Shown in pieces: positions 28,470-37,130 of a DNA stretch of 64,000 nucleotides. The stretch is from Streptomyces formicae (GTDB taxonomy: Bacteria > Actinomycetota > Actinomycetes > Streptomycetales > Streptomycetaceae). A program made the translations under genes and the position numbers. Location: assembly GCF_002556545.1 (NCBI RefSeq), contig NZ_CP022685.1:7356001-7420000 (forward strand), read 5' to 3'. Each line of letters starts with the position of its first letter. Position 1 is the stretch's first letter. The notes below the pieces were generated by a model. That model was not told the DNA's origin, did no database searches, and saw only the letters and a list, made by a program, of their open reading frames with translations.

Positions 28470-28916
28470 GTGACCGACCGAGTCGAGTCCATCGAGACCA
28501 TTCAGCGGGAGATGACCGCGTTCGCCCGCCGCGCCCGCGCCACCGCGGCCCGGATGCACCCCGAGCTGTCGCTCGTGTCCTTCACGCTCCTCGCCCACCT
28601 GGAATTCCAGGGCGGCTGCCGGGCCACGGACCTGGCCGCGCACTACACCCTCGACAAGTCCACGATCAGCAGGCAGGTCGGGGCGCTGGAGAGGGCCGGG
28701 CTCGTCGAGCGGCGGCTCGATCCGGCCGACCACCGGGTGCACGTCCTGCACCTCACGGAGCGGGGGATCGAGGTCCTCGCGCAGGTCGGCGACGCCCGCA
28801 GGGTCGCCTTCCAGGAGCGGCTCGCGGAGTGGAGCGGCCCGGACCTGGAGCGGTTCGCCGAGTACCTGCTGCGCTACAACGCGGCCGCGTCGGGTGCCGA
28901 CGCGGGTGTCGAGTAG
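28470..28916 (+). CDS. MarR-family transcriptional regulator
   Basis: A 148-aa winged-helix regulator. The recognition region is FQGGCRATDLAAHYTLDKST with ISRQVGALERAGLVERR, and the wing is DPADHRVHVLHLTERG, both standard for MarR. The GTG at 28470 has a GGGAGAGGGAG ribosome site. It is divergent from the membrane-protein gene at 28375, and the shared region contains two palindromic sites. It most likely represses both genes until a small lipophilic or phenolic ligand binds. Confidence 0.92.
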   Translation: MTDRVESIETIQREMTAFARRARATAARMHPELSLVSFTLLAHLEFQGGCRATDLAAHYTLDKSTISRQVGALERAGLVERRLDPADHRVHVLHLTERGIEVLAQVGDARRVAFQERLAEWSGPDLERFAEYLLRYNAAASGADAGVE

Positions 28917-28939
28917 GGGAGGCGGACCCGGGAAGCTGA

Positions 28940-28968
28940 TTGCACGAGACGTCTCGTCTCGCTTAAGG
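28940..28968 (+). promoter_or_regulatory. Promoter with embedded palindrome, leaderless glycosyltransferase transcript
   Basis: TTGCAC (28940-28945), 17-base spacer, TTAAGG (28963-28968). The perfect 14-bp palindrome ACGAGACGTCTCGT (28944-28957) overlaps the -35 edge and fills the spacer, where a bound repressor would block polymerase. Initiation is predicted next to the ATG at 28976. Confidence 0.5.
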
Positions 28969-28975
28969 TCGGCGC

Positions 28976-30193
28976 ATGACCTCATCCCGGCCTGCCCACA
29001 TCGCCATGTTCTCGATCGCCGCGCACGGACACGTCAACCCGAGCCTCGAAGTCATCCGCGAGCTCGTCGCCCGTGGCCACCGCGTCACGTACGCCATCCC
29101 GCACGCCTTCGAGGAGAAGGTCGCGGAGACCGGCGCCGAGCCCCGGCTCTACACGACGACGCTGCCCTCGCCGGACGACGACCCGGAGGAGTGGGGCACC
29201 GAACTGATCGACAACATCGAGCCGTTCCTGCACGACGCGATCACGGTCCTGCCCGAGCTGGCCCGTGCCTACGAGGGCGACGAACCGGACCTCGTCCTGC
29301 ACGACATCACCTCCTATCCGGCCCGCGTCCTCGCCCGCCGCTGGGGCGTCCCCGAGATCTCGCTCTCGCCCAACCTCGTCGCCTGGGAGGGGTACGAGGA
29401 GGAGGTCGCCGAGCCGATGTACGCGGAGCTGAAGGAGACCGAGCGCGGCCAGGCGTACTACGCGCGCTTCCACGCCTGGCTGGCGGAGAACGGCGTCAGC
29501 CAGCACCCCGACCCCTTCGTCGGGCGCCCGCCCCGCTCCCTCGTACTGATCCCGAAGGCGCTCCAGCCGCACGCCGACCGGGTCGACGAGTCCGTGCACA
29601 CCTTCGTCGGTGCCTGCCAGGGAGACCGCGCGTCCCAGGGCGACTGGGAGCGGCCCGAGGGCGCGGAGAAGGTGCTGCTCGTCTCGCTCGGCTCGTCCTT
29701 CACCAAGCAGCCCGCCTTCTACCGGGCATGCGTCGAGGCGTTCGGCGACCTGCCCGGCTGGCACGTCGTGCTCCAGGTCGGCAAGCACGTCAGCGCCGCC
29801 GATCTCGGCGAGGTGCCCGCCACCGTGGAGGTGCACCCGTGGGTGCCGCAGCTCGCGGTCCTCAGGAAGGCCGACGCCTTCATCACGCACGCCGGTGCGG
29901 GCGGCAGCCAGGAGGGGCTCGCCACTGCGACGCCGATGGTGGCCGTGCCGCAGGCCGTCGACCAGTTCGGCAACGCCGACATGCTCCAGGCGCTCGGCGT
30001 CGCCCGGCACCTGCCGATGGAGGAGGCCACCGCCCAGGCGCTGCGTGAGGCGGTCGTCGCGCTGGTGGAGGACCCGGAGGTGGCCCGCAGGCTCGGGGAG
30101 ATCAGCGCCGCGATGGTGGCCGAGGGCGGCACCCGGAGGGCGGCCGACCTGATCGAGGCGGAGCTGGACGCGGCGCGGGCGGAACGGGGTTGA
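28976..30193 (+). CDS. Macrolide-type glycosyltransferase (MGT family, GT1)
   Basis: A 405-aa GT-B enzyme. The N-terminal domain has [17 protein letters not shown], which holds the catalytic His of this family, and the C-terminal donor site has [46 protein letters not shown] and [11 protein letters not shown], close to the OleD/MgtA macrolide glycosyltransferases that inactivate macrolides by 2'-O-glycosylation. It is probably a self-protection or xenobiotic-detoxifying enzyme. No macrolide cluster is near. A palindrome inside its promoter suggests regulation by a repressor encoded elsewhere. Confidence 0.85.
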   Translation: MTSSRPAHIAMFSIAAHGHVNPSLEVIRELVARGHRVTYAIPHAFEEKVAETGAEPRLYTTTLPSPDDDPEEWGTELIDNIEPFLHDAITVLPELARAYEGDEPDLVLHDITSYPARVLARRWGVPEISLSPNLVAWEGYEEEVAEPMYAELKETERGQAYYARFHAWLAENGVSQHPDPFVGRPPRSLVLIPKALQPHADRVDESVHTFVGACQGDRASQGDWERPEGAEKVLLVSLGSSFTKQPAFYRACVEAFGDLPGWHVVLQVGKHVSAADLGEVPATVEVHPWVPQLAVLRKADAFITHAGAGGSQEGLATATPMVAVPQAVDQFGNADMLQALGVARHLPMEEATAQALREAVVALVEDPEVARRLGEISAAMVAEGGTRRAADLIEAELDAARAERG

Positions 30194-30236
30194 GGTGTGG
30201 GCGGGCCGGACTCGGGGTGCGGGGGACGCGGCCGAT

Positions 30237-30296
30237 GTAACGCCCGGTAACGCGTTTCGGTAACGCCCAGGTCATTGGGTAACGCTCAGGTAACGC
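30237..30296. repeat. Five direct repeats of GTAACGC
   Basis: Copies begin at 30237, 30247, 30260, 30279 and 30290, four of them preceded by G. The last pair reads GTAAC-n6-GTAAC, close to the GlnR box pattern (gTnAc-n6-GaAAc). An inverted relative, CGTTACC, lies at 30341-30347. The cluster stands ~150 bases upstream of the CDP-alcohol phosphatidyltransferase start and probably binds a regulator. Confidence 0.6.
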
Positions 30297-30443
30297 GGCA
30301 CCATCCTGGGATGGCCATTGACTCGTCCCGAAGGGTTGACCGTTACCCCGGGCCAAAGGTTGCACGCAGCAGATCTTGTTCCTTGCGCCAACACCTTCCT
30401 AGCGTGGGGTGAACTTTCGCCGAACGCCAGGAAGTTGACCCCC

Positions 30444-31451
30444 ATGCGTCGAGACATACCGCCCCTCGCCGAGGTGCGCCGCATCACCGAGAAGAAGCGC
30501 GACGCGTGGTGGACGGTGTTGCTCGTCGACCCGGTCGCCACGCCGCTCGTGCGGTTCACCGCGATGCGGACGAACATCACGCCCAACCAGATCACGTGGG
30601 GCGCGTTCCTTCTGGGGCTCGGCTCGGCGGCGTGCTTCGCGTTCGGGGACTGGCAGTGGCTCGCCCTCGGCGCGGTCGTCTACCACTTCAGCTTCATCCT
30701 CGACTGCATGGACGGGAAGGTCGCCCGGCTCACCGGGCAGGGCTCGGTCTTCGGCGCCTGGCTCGACTTCGTCTTCGACCGGATCCGCGTCATGGTGTGC
30801 GGCGTCGCCCTGATGGGCGGCCAGTACGAGCGCACCGGCGACACCCTCTACATCTGGCTCGCGCTCGTCGTCGTGGCTCTCGACACCCTGCGGTACATCA
30901 ACTCCCTGGAGATCTTCAAGATCCGCCACTCCATGCGCAAGCAGATCAAGTCGCGCATGCGGGCCGCGCGGCGCGCGCAGAACGAGGCGGAGCTCGCCTT
31001 CATGGAGGACCTGCTGAGGGAGAACCCCTCGGCGGACATCGAGCAGGACCTGCAGCGGGCCGCGGGCGAGGCCGCGTACGACCAGCCGGAGGCCGGGGAG
31101 GCCGGGGAGGCCGGGGAGGCCGGTGCCGAAGGGGAGACGGCGCCGAAGCCCAAGCCCCAGGTGATCGACCTGCACCAGGAGTTCCGGCGGAAGTTCCCCG
31201 CGTACCTGCGGGCCCGCTCCTTCCTGCTGCGGCACCGCATCCGCGCGCACCTGATCAGCGGCATCGAGTTCCAGATGGGCGTCTTCATGATCGGCCCGCT
31301 CTTCGACGCGGTCGTCCCGGCGACGATCATCTCGGGCGCGCTGCTGCTCGTCTTCGAACTCGCCATCATCTACAAGCTGTTGCTCTCGACGCGGGACTTC
31401 ACGCGGACGATCGACTCCTTCGAGGAGCAGAAGGTCCTCACCACCGTGTGA
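30444..31451 (+). CDS. CDP-alcohol phosphatidyltransferase family protein
   Basis: A 335-aa membrane enzyme. The family signature D-G-x2-A-R-x8-G-x3-D-x3-D is seen in MDGKVARLTGQ with VFGAWLDFVFDR. These enzymes join an alcohol to a CDP-linked lipid or polyol; the exact substrate is unknown. A central insertion (~residues 170-245) is charged and includes an EAGEAGEAG repeat, while hydrophobic segments lie on both sides. The ATG at 30444 has AGGAAG upstream and was chosen over an in-frame start 126 bases earlier, which would add a non-hydrophobic extension. Five GTAACGC repeats lie upstream. An 18-bp hairpin follows the stop. Confidence 0.85.
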   Translation: MRRDIPPLAEVRRITEKKRDAWWTVLLVDPVATPLVRFTAMRTNITPNQITWGAFLLGLGSAACFAFGDWQWLALGAVVYHFSFILDCMDGKVARLTGQGSVFGAWLDFVFDRIRVMVCGVALMGGQYERTGDTLYIWLALVVVALDTLRYINSLEIFKIRHSMRKQIKSRMRAARRAQNEAELAFMEDLLRENPSADIEQDLQRAAGEAAYDQPEAGEAGEAGEAGAEGETAPKPKPQVIDLHQEFRRKFPAYLRARSFLLRHRIRAHLISGIEFQMGVFMIGPLFDAVVPATIISGALLLVFELAIIYKLLLSTRDFTRTIDSFEEQKVLTTV

Positions 31452-31452
31452 C

Positions 31453-31520
31453 GAACGCCGGACGGGCTGATGATTCAGCCCGTCCGGCGTTCGAGGACCG
31501 GGGTCCGGGGCGGAGCCCCG
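31453..31520. terminator. Strong hairpin and 46-nt dispersed repeat, copy 1
   Basis: A perfect 18-bp stem GAACGCCGGACGGGCTGA with a TGAT loop and its complement spans 31453-31492. Bases 31475-31520 match, with 3 differences in 46, the reverse complement of 53324-53369. It separates convergent genes (stops at 31451 and 31523), so it is a likely two-way terminator. Confidence 0.8.
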
Positions 31521-31522
31521 CG

Positions 31523-33775
31523 TCAGACCCCGACTTTCTCGCCCGCGGCGGCGGGTGGCGTCACGGCCTCGGGGCCCGACTCGTCGTGGGTCATGTCCGG
31601 CAACCAGCGGAGCCACTTCGGCAGGTACCAGTTCCGCTCGCCGAGTGCCGCCATGACCGCGGGGAGCAGTACGCCGCGGATCACCGTCGCGTCGATCAGG
31701 ACCGCCGCGGCCAGGCCCACCCCCATCTGCTTCATGGACTGCATCGACAGCGTGCCGAAGATGGCGAAGACCGCGACCATGATGACCGCCGCGCTCGTCA
31801 CCACCCCCGCCGTGGTGATCACGCCGTGCGCGATCGCGTCCTTGGTCGGGCGCCCCTGGAGGCGCGCCTCGCGGATCCGGGAGACCACGAACACGTGGTA
31901 GTCCATGGAGAGTCCGAAGAGGATCACGAAGAGGAACAGCGGCAGCCACGCCACGATCGCCCCGACGCCCTCCGCCCCCACCAGGGAGGCGCCCCAGCCG
32001 TGCTGGAAGACCATGACCAGGATTCCGTAGGCGGCGCCCACCGAGAGCAGGTTGAGCACGATCGAGGTCAGCGCGATCGTCAGCGACCGGAACGACAGCA
32101 GCATCAGCAGGAACGCGAAGGCCACCACGAAGGCGAAGACCGGCGGCACCGAGGAGCCGAGCTGGTCGTTGAAGTCCTTGGAGCCCGCGACCTGCCCGGT
32201 CACCGGCGCCTCGACGCCGTCCACCTTGCCCAGCGTCGCGGGGCGCACCTCGTCCCGCAGGAGCCCGAGGCTCTTCTCGGCCCTGCCCTGGTCGGAGCCG
32301 CCGATCAGCGGCACCGAGAGGACCGCGACGTCGCCGTCCTTGTGCACGGTCATCTCGACGGGTCCCTTGGACGCACCCGAACTGACCGCCCGGGCCCGGA
32401 AGTCGGCGATCGCCTTCCGCACGGGCGCGGCGTCGATGTCGTCGGCCTTCACCACGACCTCGGCCGGTTCGGCGCCCCCGGGGAACGCCTCGTTGACCCG
32501 GTCGTAGGTCGCCACGATCGGCAGTGAGTCGCCGAACTCCTGGTCAAGGGTGAGCTGTTGGGTCTTCATCCCGATGGCGGGCAGGGCGATCGCCGCGAGC
32601 AGTCCCGCGGCGATCGCCACCGAGACGCCGGGGCGCTTGAGGACCCGGCCGACGACCGCGCGCCACAGCCTGCTCTCGCTCGGTACGCCACCGCGTGCGC
32701 GCCGCCGCAGGAACGGCAGGCGGCCCTTCTCCACCCGCTCGCCGAGCAGCGAGAGCAGCGCGGGCAGGACGGTGACCGAGCCGACCATCGCCACCGCGAC
32801 CACCATCAGCGAGGCGAGGCCCATCGCCTGGAACTCCGCGATGCCGGTGAACAGCATGCCCGCCATCGCCACGCACACCGTGACGCCGGAGACGACCACG
32901 GCGCGGCCGCTGGTGGCCGCCGCGATCCTGAGCGCGGTCCCCGGATCGCGGCCCTTGGCGCGTTCCTCGCGTTCGCGCCGCAGATAGAAGAGGCAGTAGT
33001 CGACGCCGACCGCGAGTCCCACCAGGAGCATCACGGAGTTGGCGGTGTCGCTCATCGGCTGGACGTGGCTGACCACCGCCATCAGGCCGGTCGTCGCCAG
33101 GATCGCGGAGAGGGCGAGCAGGACGGGGAGCAGCGCGGCCACCAGTGCGCCGAAGGCGACCAGGAGGATGCCGAACGCGACCGGCACCGCCGAGTACTCG
33201 GCCTGCTGGAAGTCGTTGCCGAAGGCGTCGTCGAACGTCTTCTGCATGCTGGCGGAGCCGATCTGCTCGATCCGCAGCCCTTGGTGCGCCTTCTCGACGC
33301 GGTCGACGGCCTTCAGGACCGGTGCGACCCGGTCGCCCGCGGTGTCCGCGTCGCCGCGCATGTCGAACTGCACGAGCGCGCTGCGGCCGTCCTTGGATAT
33401 CGAGTCGCTCTGGTACGGCGAGGTCACGGCCGTCACCTCGCCGGTGGCCTCGACCGCCTTCATCACGTCGTCGACGGCCGCCTTGAAGCGCGCGTCGGTC
33501 GCCTTGAGCGCGGCGCCGTCCGTCGACCCGGCCTGGATCAGGACGCTCTCGCCCGCGGGTTCCTCGATGCCGGCCTCGTCGATGATCGACTGTGCCTGAT
33601 TGATCTCGCCCTTGAGATCGCCGTCCCCGGCGTCGGTGCGGCCCGTCGCCGAGCCGACGCCCATCGCGACGACGACGAAGAGGATCCAGATGCCGACGGC
33701 CGCCCAGCGGTGCCGTGCGCTCCACGCGCCCGCCCTCGCGGCGAGCCCCCGTGCCCGTGCAGTTCGGTTTCCCAT
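31523..33775 (-). CDS. MMPL/RND-family membrane transporter, second copy
   Basis: A 750-aa protein with two RND repeats: a first helix near residues 25-45, an extracytoplasmic domain, helices at ~195-360, a second loop and a final helix bundle. Signature stretches are MLLVGLAVGVDYCLFYLRRE and LFLFVILFGLSMDYHVFVVS. It differs clearly in sequence from the MMPL protein at 20933. The cargo is unknown and no partner gene is adjacent. The ATG at 33775 lacks an obvious ribosome site; a TACTTT hexamer upstream would allow leaderless expression. The C-terminal tail is Pro/Ala-rich. Confidence 0.88.
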   Translation of the reverse strand: MGNRTARARGLAARAGAWSARHRWAAVGIWILFVVVAMGVGSATGRTDAGDGDLKGEINQAQSIIDEAGIEEPAGESVLIQAGSTDGAALKATDARFKAAVDDVMKAVEATGEVTAVTSPYQSDSISKDGRSALVQFDMRGDADTAGDRVAPVLKAVDRVEKAHQGLRIEQIGSASMQKTFDDAFGNDFQQAEYSAVPVAFGILLVAFGALVAALLPVLLALSAILATTGLMAVVSHVQPMSDTANSVMLLVGLAVGVDYCLFYLRREREERAKGRDPGTALRIAAATSGRAVVVSGVTVCVAMAGMLFTGIAEFQAMGLASLMVVAVAMVGSVTVLPALLSLLGERVEKGRLPFLRRRARGGVPSESRLWRAVVGRVLKRPGVSVAIAAGLLAAIALPAIGMKTQQLTLDQEFGDSLPIVATYDRVNEAFPGGAEPAEVVVKADDIDAAPVRKAIADFRARAVSSGASKGPVEMTVHKDGDVAVLSVPLIGGSDQGRAEKSLGLLRDEVRPATLGKVDGVEAPVTGQVAGSKDFNDQLGSSVPPVFAFVVAFAFLLMLLSFRSLTIALTSIVLNLLSVGAAYGILVMVFQHGWGASLVGAEGVGAIVAWLPLFLFVILFGLSMDYHVFVVSRIREARLQGRPTKDAIAHGVITTAGVVTSAAVIMVAVFAIFGTLSMQSMKQMGVGLAAAVLIDATVIRGVLLPAVMAALGERNWYLPKWLRWLPDMTHDESGPEAVTPPAAAGEKVGV

Positions 33776-34184
33776 GGCTCGAAAGTAGGGCGGCACCGGG
33801 GGAGTCCTCGTCGTGCTGGCCGGTGACTCCGGGGCGCGCGCTCTCGTCCCTGGGGCCGGTGCCCTCTCCGCGTCAGGAAGGAGGGGGGATTTACAAGCCC
33901 CTTACAGTTACCGCGAGTTGGGGGGGTCCCGAGGCCCGTGATGTCCGATCCGATGTGACAGATCCTGTTTGTTATTACAGAGCCTTGTTGAACAAGTCAC
34001 AGCTGTATGTAGGTATTGATCTGCGCGCGTCAATCAGACAGGGTTTCGTCCCAACACCCGGAGATCTTCCGGGCCTCAGGGCCTGTCCCGGCGAAGTTGT
34101 TGCCGAGGCGAACCTTTTGAGGACGGCTGAACAGCTGAATACCCCCCACAATCCCCCCACACAGCACTGAGGAGACCCCTCTTC
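33776..34184 (+). promoter_or_regulatory. Long leader and promoter region of the subtilisin-like protease gene
   Basis: About 400 bases without a convincing gene, locally more AT-rich (33960-34030) than the surroundings. A possible promoter is TTGAAC (33988-33993), 16 bases, TAGGTA (34010-34015). The -35 lies inside the perfect palindrome CTTGTT-G-AACAAG (33984-33996). The predicted leader RNA (~160 bases) contains the hairpin CCCGGA-GATCT-TCCGGG (34057-34073). Confidence 0.45.
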
Positions 34185-35393
34185 ATGGCAACTCACAAGC
34201 GTGCCCGCAAGGTGAAGCTCACCGCCGCGATAGCCACCGTCGCCACCGCGGCCGGTGTGACGATCTTCGCGACCTCGTTCGCCGGTGCGTCCACCCCCGC
34301 CGAGGGCAAGGTCTACGGCCTGGACGCCAAGGGCGCCGTCGCCGGCAGCTACATCGTCATGCTCGACGAGAAGGCCAGCAAGGACACCAAGTCCGACCTC
34401 GCCAAGGAGTACGGCGGCCAGCTGAAGCACAACTACTCCTCGGCCATCAACGGCTTCTCGGCCAAGGGCCTGAGCGAGACCGACGCCAAGCGCCTGGCCG
34501 CCGACCCGGCCGTCGGCAAGGTCGTCCAGTCCAAGAAGTTCTCCATCGACGCCACCCAGGACGACCCGCCGTCGTGGGGCCTGGACCGCATCGACCAGGC
34601 GGACACCAAGGGCGACAAGAAGTACACCTACCCCGACACCGCGGGTGAGGGCGCCACCGCGTACGTCATCGACACCGGTGTCCGCGTCAGCCACAAGGAC
34701 TTCGGCGGCCGCGCCACCTCCGGCTTCGACGCCGTGGACAACGACGACAACGCCGACGACGGCAACGGCCACGGCACGCACGTCGCGGGCACCATCGCCG
34801 GTGACGCGCACGGCGTCGCCAAGAAGGCGAAGATCGTCGCCGTGCGCGTCCTGGACGACCAGGGCTCCGGCACCACCGAGCAGGTCGTCGCGGGCATCGA
34901 CTGGGTCACCAAGAACCACAAGGGTCCCTCGGTAGCCAACATGAGCCTCGGCGGCGGAGCCGACGAAGCGCTCGACGCGGCCGTCAAGAAGTCGATCGAC
35001 GCGGGCGTCACCTTCGCGGTCGCGGCGGGCAACGAGTCGACCGACGCCTCGCAGGGCTCCCCGGCCCGCGTGAAGGAGGCCATCACGGTCGCCTCCTCCA
35101 CCAAGGACGACGAGCAGTCGGACTTCTCCAACTACGGCTCCGTCGTGGACATCTACGCCCCGGGCTCGGACATCACGTCCGACTGGAACACCGGTGACGA
35201 CGCCACCAACACGATCTCCGGCACCTCGATGGCCACCCCGCACGTCGTGGGCGCCGCCGCCGTGTACGTCGCCGCCCACCCGGACGCCAAGCCCGCGGAC
35301 GTCGCCAAGGCGCTGACCGACGGCGCCACCGCGGACAAGATCTCGAACCCCAGCGAGGGCACGCCCAACAAGCTCCTCAAGGTCGTCGAGTAA
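34185..35393 (+). CDS. Secreted subtilisin-like serine protease (S8, proteinase K type)
   Basis: A 402-aa preproenzyme. A basic N-terminus and hydrophobic core end near ATSFAGAS (signal peptide). An I9-type inhibitor propeptide follows (GSYIVMLDEKASKDTK, then YSSAINGFSAKGLS), and the mature protease begins near residue 125 (DPPSWGLDRIDQ). The triad is complete: Asp in AYVIDTGVRV, His in GNGHGTHVAGT, Ser in SGTSMATPHV, with the oxyanion Asn in AAGNEST. It has no C-terminal extension. The ATG follows GAGGAG. A long leader and a palindrome over the -35 suggest tight control, as is usual for stationary-phase exoproteases. Confidence 0.93.
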   Translation: MATHKRARKVKLTAAIATVATAAGVTIFATSFAGASTPAEGKVYGLDAKGAVAGSYIVMLDEKASKDTKSDLAKEYGGQLKHNYSSAINGFSAKGLSETDAKRLAADPAVGKVVQSKKFSIDATQDDPPSWGLDRIDQADTKGDKKYTYPDTAGEGATAYVIDTGVRVSHKDFGGRATSGFDAVDNDDNADDGNGHGTHVAGTIAGDAHGVAKKAKIVAVRVLDDQGSGTTEQVVAGIDWVTKNHKGPSVANMSLGGGADEALDAAVKKSIDAGVTFAVAAGNESTDASQGSPARVKEAITVASSTKDDEQSDFSNYGSVVDIYAPGSDITSDWNTGDDATNTISGTSMATPHVVGAAAVYVAAHPDAKPADVAKALTDGATADKISNPSEGTPNKLLKVVE

Positions 35394-35413
35394 TCCTCCG
35401 CGCCTGCTGAGCC

Positions 35414-35457
35414 GCGGCCGTCGTGCCCACCCCCACGGGGCACGGCGGCCGCTTTAT
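35414..35457 (+). terminator. Rho-independent-like terminator after the protease gene
   Basis: A 15-bp stem (35414-35428 with 35438-35452, one G-T pair) with a 9-base loop, followed by TTTAT. It begins 20 bases after the protease stop codon and ends just before the next gene. Confidence 0.7.
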
Positions 35458-35466
35458 CGTGGGCGC

Positions 35467-36015
35467 ATGGCGAACAGATACGCGGCGCTGCTGCGCGGCA
35501 TCAACGTCGGCGGCCACAAGAAGGTGCCGATGGCGCGGCTCCGCGCGCTCCTCGAAGGGCTCGGTTACGACGGGGTACGCACCCATCTGCAGAGCGGCAA
35601 CGCGGTGTTCGCGGCCGACGGGGGCAACGAGGGCACGCACGCGGCCGCCATCGAGCAGGCCATCGAGAAGGAGTTCGGCTTCGCCGTCGACGTGCTCGTG
35701 CGCGACGCGGCGTATCTGAAGGCCGTGGCCGACGCCTGTCCGTTCCCCGCCGCCGACCTGGAGCCCAAGCAGCTCCACGTCACCTACTTCTCCGCGCCCG
35801 TCGACGCGGCGCGCTTCGCCGCCGTCGACCGCGCCGCCTTCCTGCCCGAGGATTTCCAGCTCGGCGACCGGGTCCTCTACCTCTACGCCCCCGACGGCCT
35901 CGGACGCTCCAAGCTCGGGGCAAAGCTGTCGACGCCCGCCCTGAACCGGGGCATGATCGCCACCAGCCGCAACTGGAACACCGTCACCCGGCTCGTGGAG
36001 ATGACCCATGACTGA
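35467..36015 (+). CDS. DUF1697 family protein
   Basis: A 182-aa protein. The opening RYAALLRGINVGGHKKVPMA and YDGVRTHLQSGNAVF are the hallmark of DUF1697, and the C-terminal LSTPALNRGMIATSRNWNTV is also conserved in the family. No catalytic activity is known. Its last 8 bases overlap the next gene, so they are co-transcribed. The start at ATG 35467 comes directly after the protease terminator. Confidence 0.85.
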   Translation: MANRYAALLRGINVGGHKKVPMARLRALLEGLGYDGVRTHLQSGNAVFAADGGNEGTHAAAIEQAIEKEFGFAVDVLVRDAAYLKAVADACPFPAADLEPKQLHVTYFSAPVDAARFAAVDRAAFLPEDFQLGDRVLYLYAPDGLGRSKLGAKLSTPALNRGMIATSRNWNTVTRLVEMTHD

Positions 36016-36379
36016 CCGCACCCCCGCCGTGCAGGCCGCGATCGAGGGCGAACTGCGCCTGCTCGACCCCGAGGTGCGTGCCTCGCCGGAGCTCTTCGGG
36101 GCGCTGATGCACCCGGAGTTCACCGAGTTCGGGTCGTCGGGGACGCGGTGGGACCGCGCGTCGATCATGCGGGCCCTGATGGCAGCCCCCGACCCCGGCA
36201 GCCGCCCCACCACGACATCCGGCATGCGCGGCGTCCAGCTCGCCGACGACGTGGTGCACCTGACCTTCGACACCGACGACAACGGACGCCGCGCGCACCG
36301 CAGCTCGCTGTGGCGGCGCACGGAGGACGGCTGGCGGATCTGGTTCCACCAGGCCACGCCCTTCACCGCAGGGAGCTGA
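36008..36379 (+). CDS. DUF4440/NTF2-like protein
   Basis: A 123-aa single-domain protein of the cone-shaped NTF2-like fold. EGELRLLDPEVRASPELFG followed by HPEFTEFGSSG and a terminal RTEDGWRIWFHQATPF are the recurring pattern. These proteins may be enzymes or ligand binders; no catalytic residues can be assigned. It overlaps the upstream DUF1697 gene by 8 bases. Confidence 0.75.
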   Translation: MTDRTPAVQAAIEGELRLLDPEVRASPELFGALMHPEFTEFGSSGTRWDRASIMRALMAAPDPGSRPTTTSGMRGVQLADDVVHLTFDTDDNGRRAHRSSLWRRTEDGWRIWFHQATPFTAGS

Positions 36380-36458
36380 ACCGGCCGGGAAATTGGCCCA
36401 CCCCGAGCGCGCGTCATTGGCCCGGAGGGGTGTGCCACCTGCCGCATAGTCTCTGCGT

Positions 36459-37109
36459 ATGACGACGCGTAAGACGACGACGGACGGCGCGCACGACGCC
36501 CCCACCAGGACCCGCATCGACTTCTACTTCGACCCGGCCTGCCCCTTCGCCTGGATCACCTCGCGCTGGATCCTGGAGGTCGAGCGCCACCGCGACCTCG
36601 ACCTCCGCTTCCACGTGATGAGCCTGTACTTCCACAACGAGGGCAACGAACTCCCCGACTGGTACCGGGACCTCGTGGACCGCTCCCTCACCCTGACGCG
36701 GATCGCCGCGGCCGCCGCCGACCAGCACGGCGAGGAGGTCCTCCGCGACCTCTACACGGCGCTCGGCACCCGCGTCCACCAGGAGAAGAACGAGGACTTC
36801 GACGAGGTCGGGCGCCAGGCGCTCGCCGAGCTCGGACTGCCCGCGTCGCTCGCCGCCGCCGGGCAGGACCCCGCGTACGACGAGGTGCTGCGCCGCAGCC
36901 ACGACGGCGGCACGGACCCGGCGGCCGAGGGCTACGTCGGCACGCCGACGATCCACGTGGACGGCACGGTCTGGTTCGGCCCCGTGCTGCGCGCGATCCC
37001 GCGCGGCGAGGAGGCGGCGCGGCTGTTCGACAGCTTCCGCGTCCTCGCCGGGTACCCGGACTTCTTCGAGCTGAAGCGGACCAGGACCGGGGGCCTCGAC
37101 GTCGGCTGA
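36459..37109 (+). CDS. DsbA-family thioredoxin-fold protein, mycothiol-dependent nitroreductase type
   Basis: A 216-aa cytoplasmic protein. RIDFYFDPACPFAWITSRWI and the helical insertion followed by GYVGTPTIHVDG (with the cis-Pro loop) match the Rv2466c-like group, which reduces substrates with mycothiol. Members usually carry CPWC or CPFxW at the active site; here the motif is CPFA, with only the first Cys. That favours mixed-disulfide chemistry with mycothiol. No ribosome site precedes the ATG, but TAGTCT at 36447-36452 is at leaderless distance. Confidence 0.78.
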   Translation: MTTRKTTTDGAHDAPTRTRIDFYFDPACPFAWITSRWILEVERHRDLDLRFHVMSLYFHNEGNELPDWYRDLVDRSLTLTRIAAAAADQHGEEVLRDLYTALGTRVHQEKNEDFDEVGRQALAELGLPASLAAAGQDPAYDEVLRRSHDGGTDPAAEGYVGTPTIHVDGTVWFGPVLRAIPRGEEAARLFDSFRVLAGYPDFFELKRTRTGGLDVG

Positions 37110-37130
37110 CGCCGGAGCGCGGTCCTCGGG

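Noticed and set aside
24837..28985. A 1382-codon open frame on the minus strand
   Set aside because: High GC removes stops. Only the first 858 bases from the low-coordinate end encode a recognisable regulator; the rest is antisense to, or out of frame with, the exporter, membrane-protein and MarR genes.
30237..30296. CRISPR array or replication origin in the GTAACGC cluster
   Set aside because: Units are only 7 bases with irregular spacing, and there are no Cas genes, DnaA-box consensus or dnaA/dnaN neighbours.
33715..34170. A 151-codon frame in the protease leader region
   Set aside because: Mixed composition, starts within the antisense of the MMPL gene and overlaps the likely promoter; no ribosome site.
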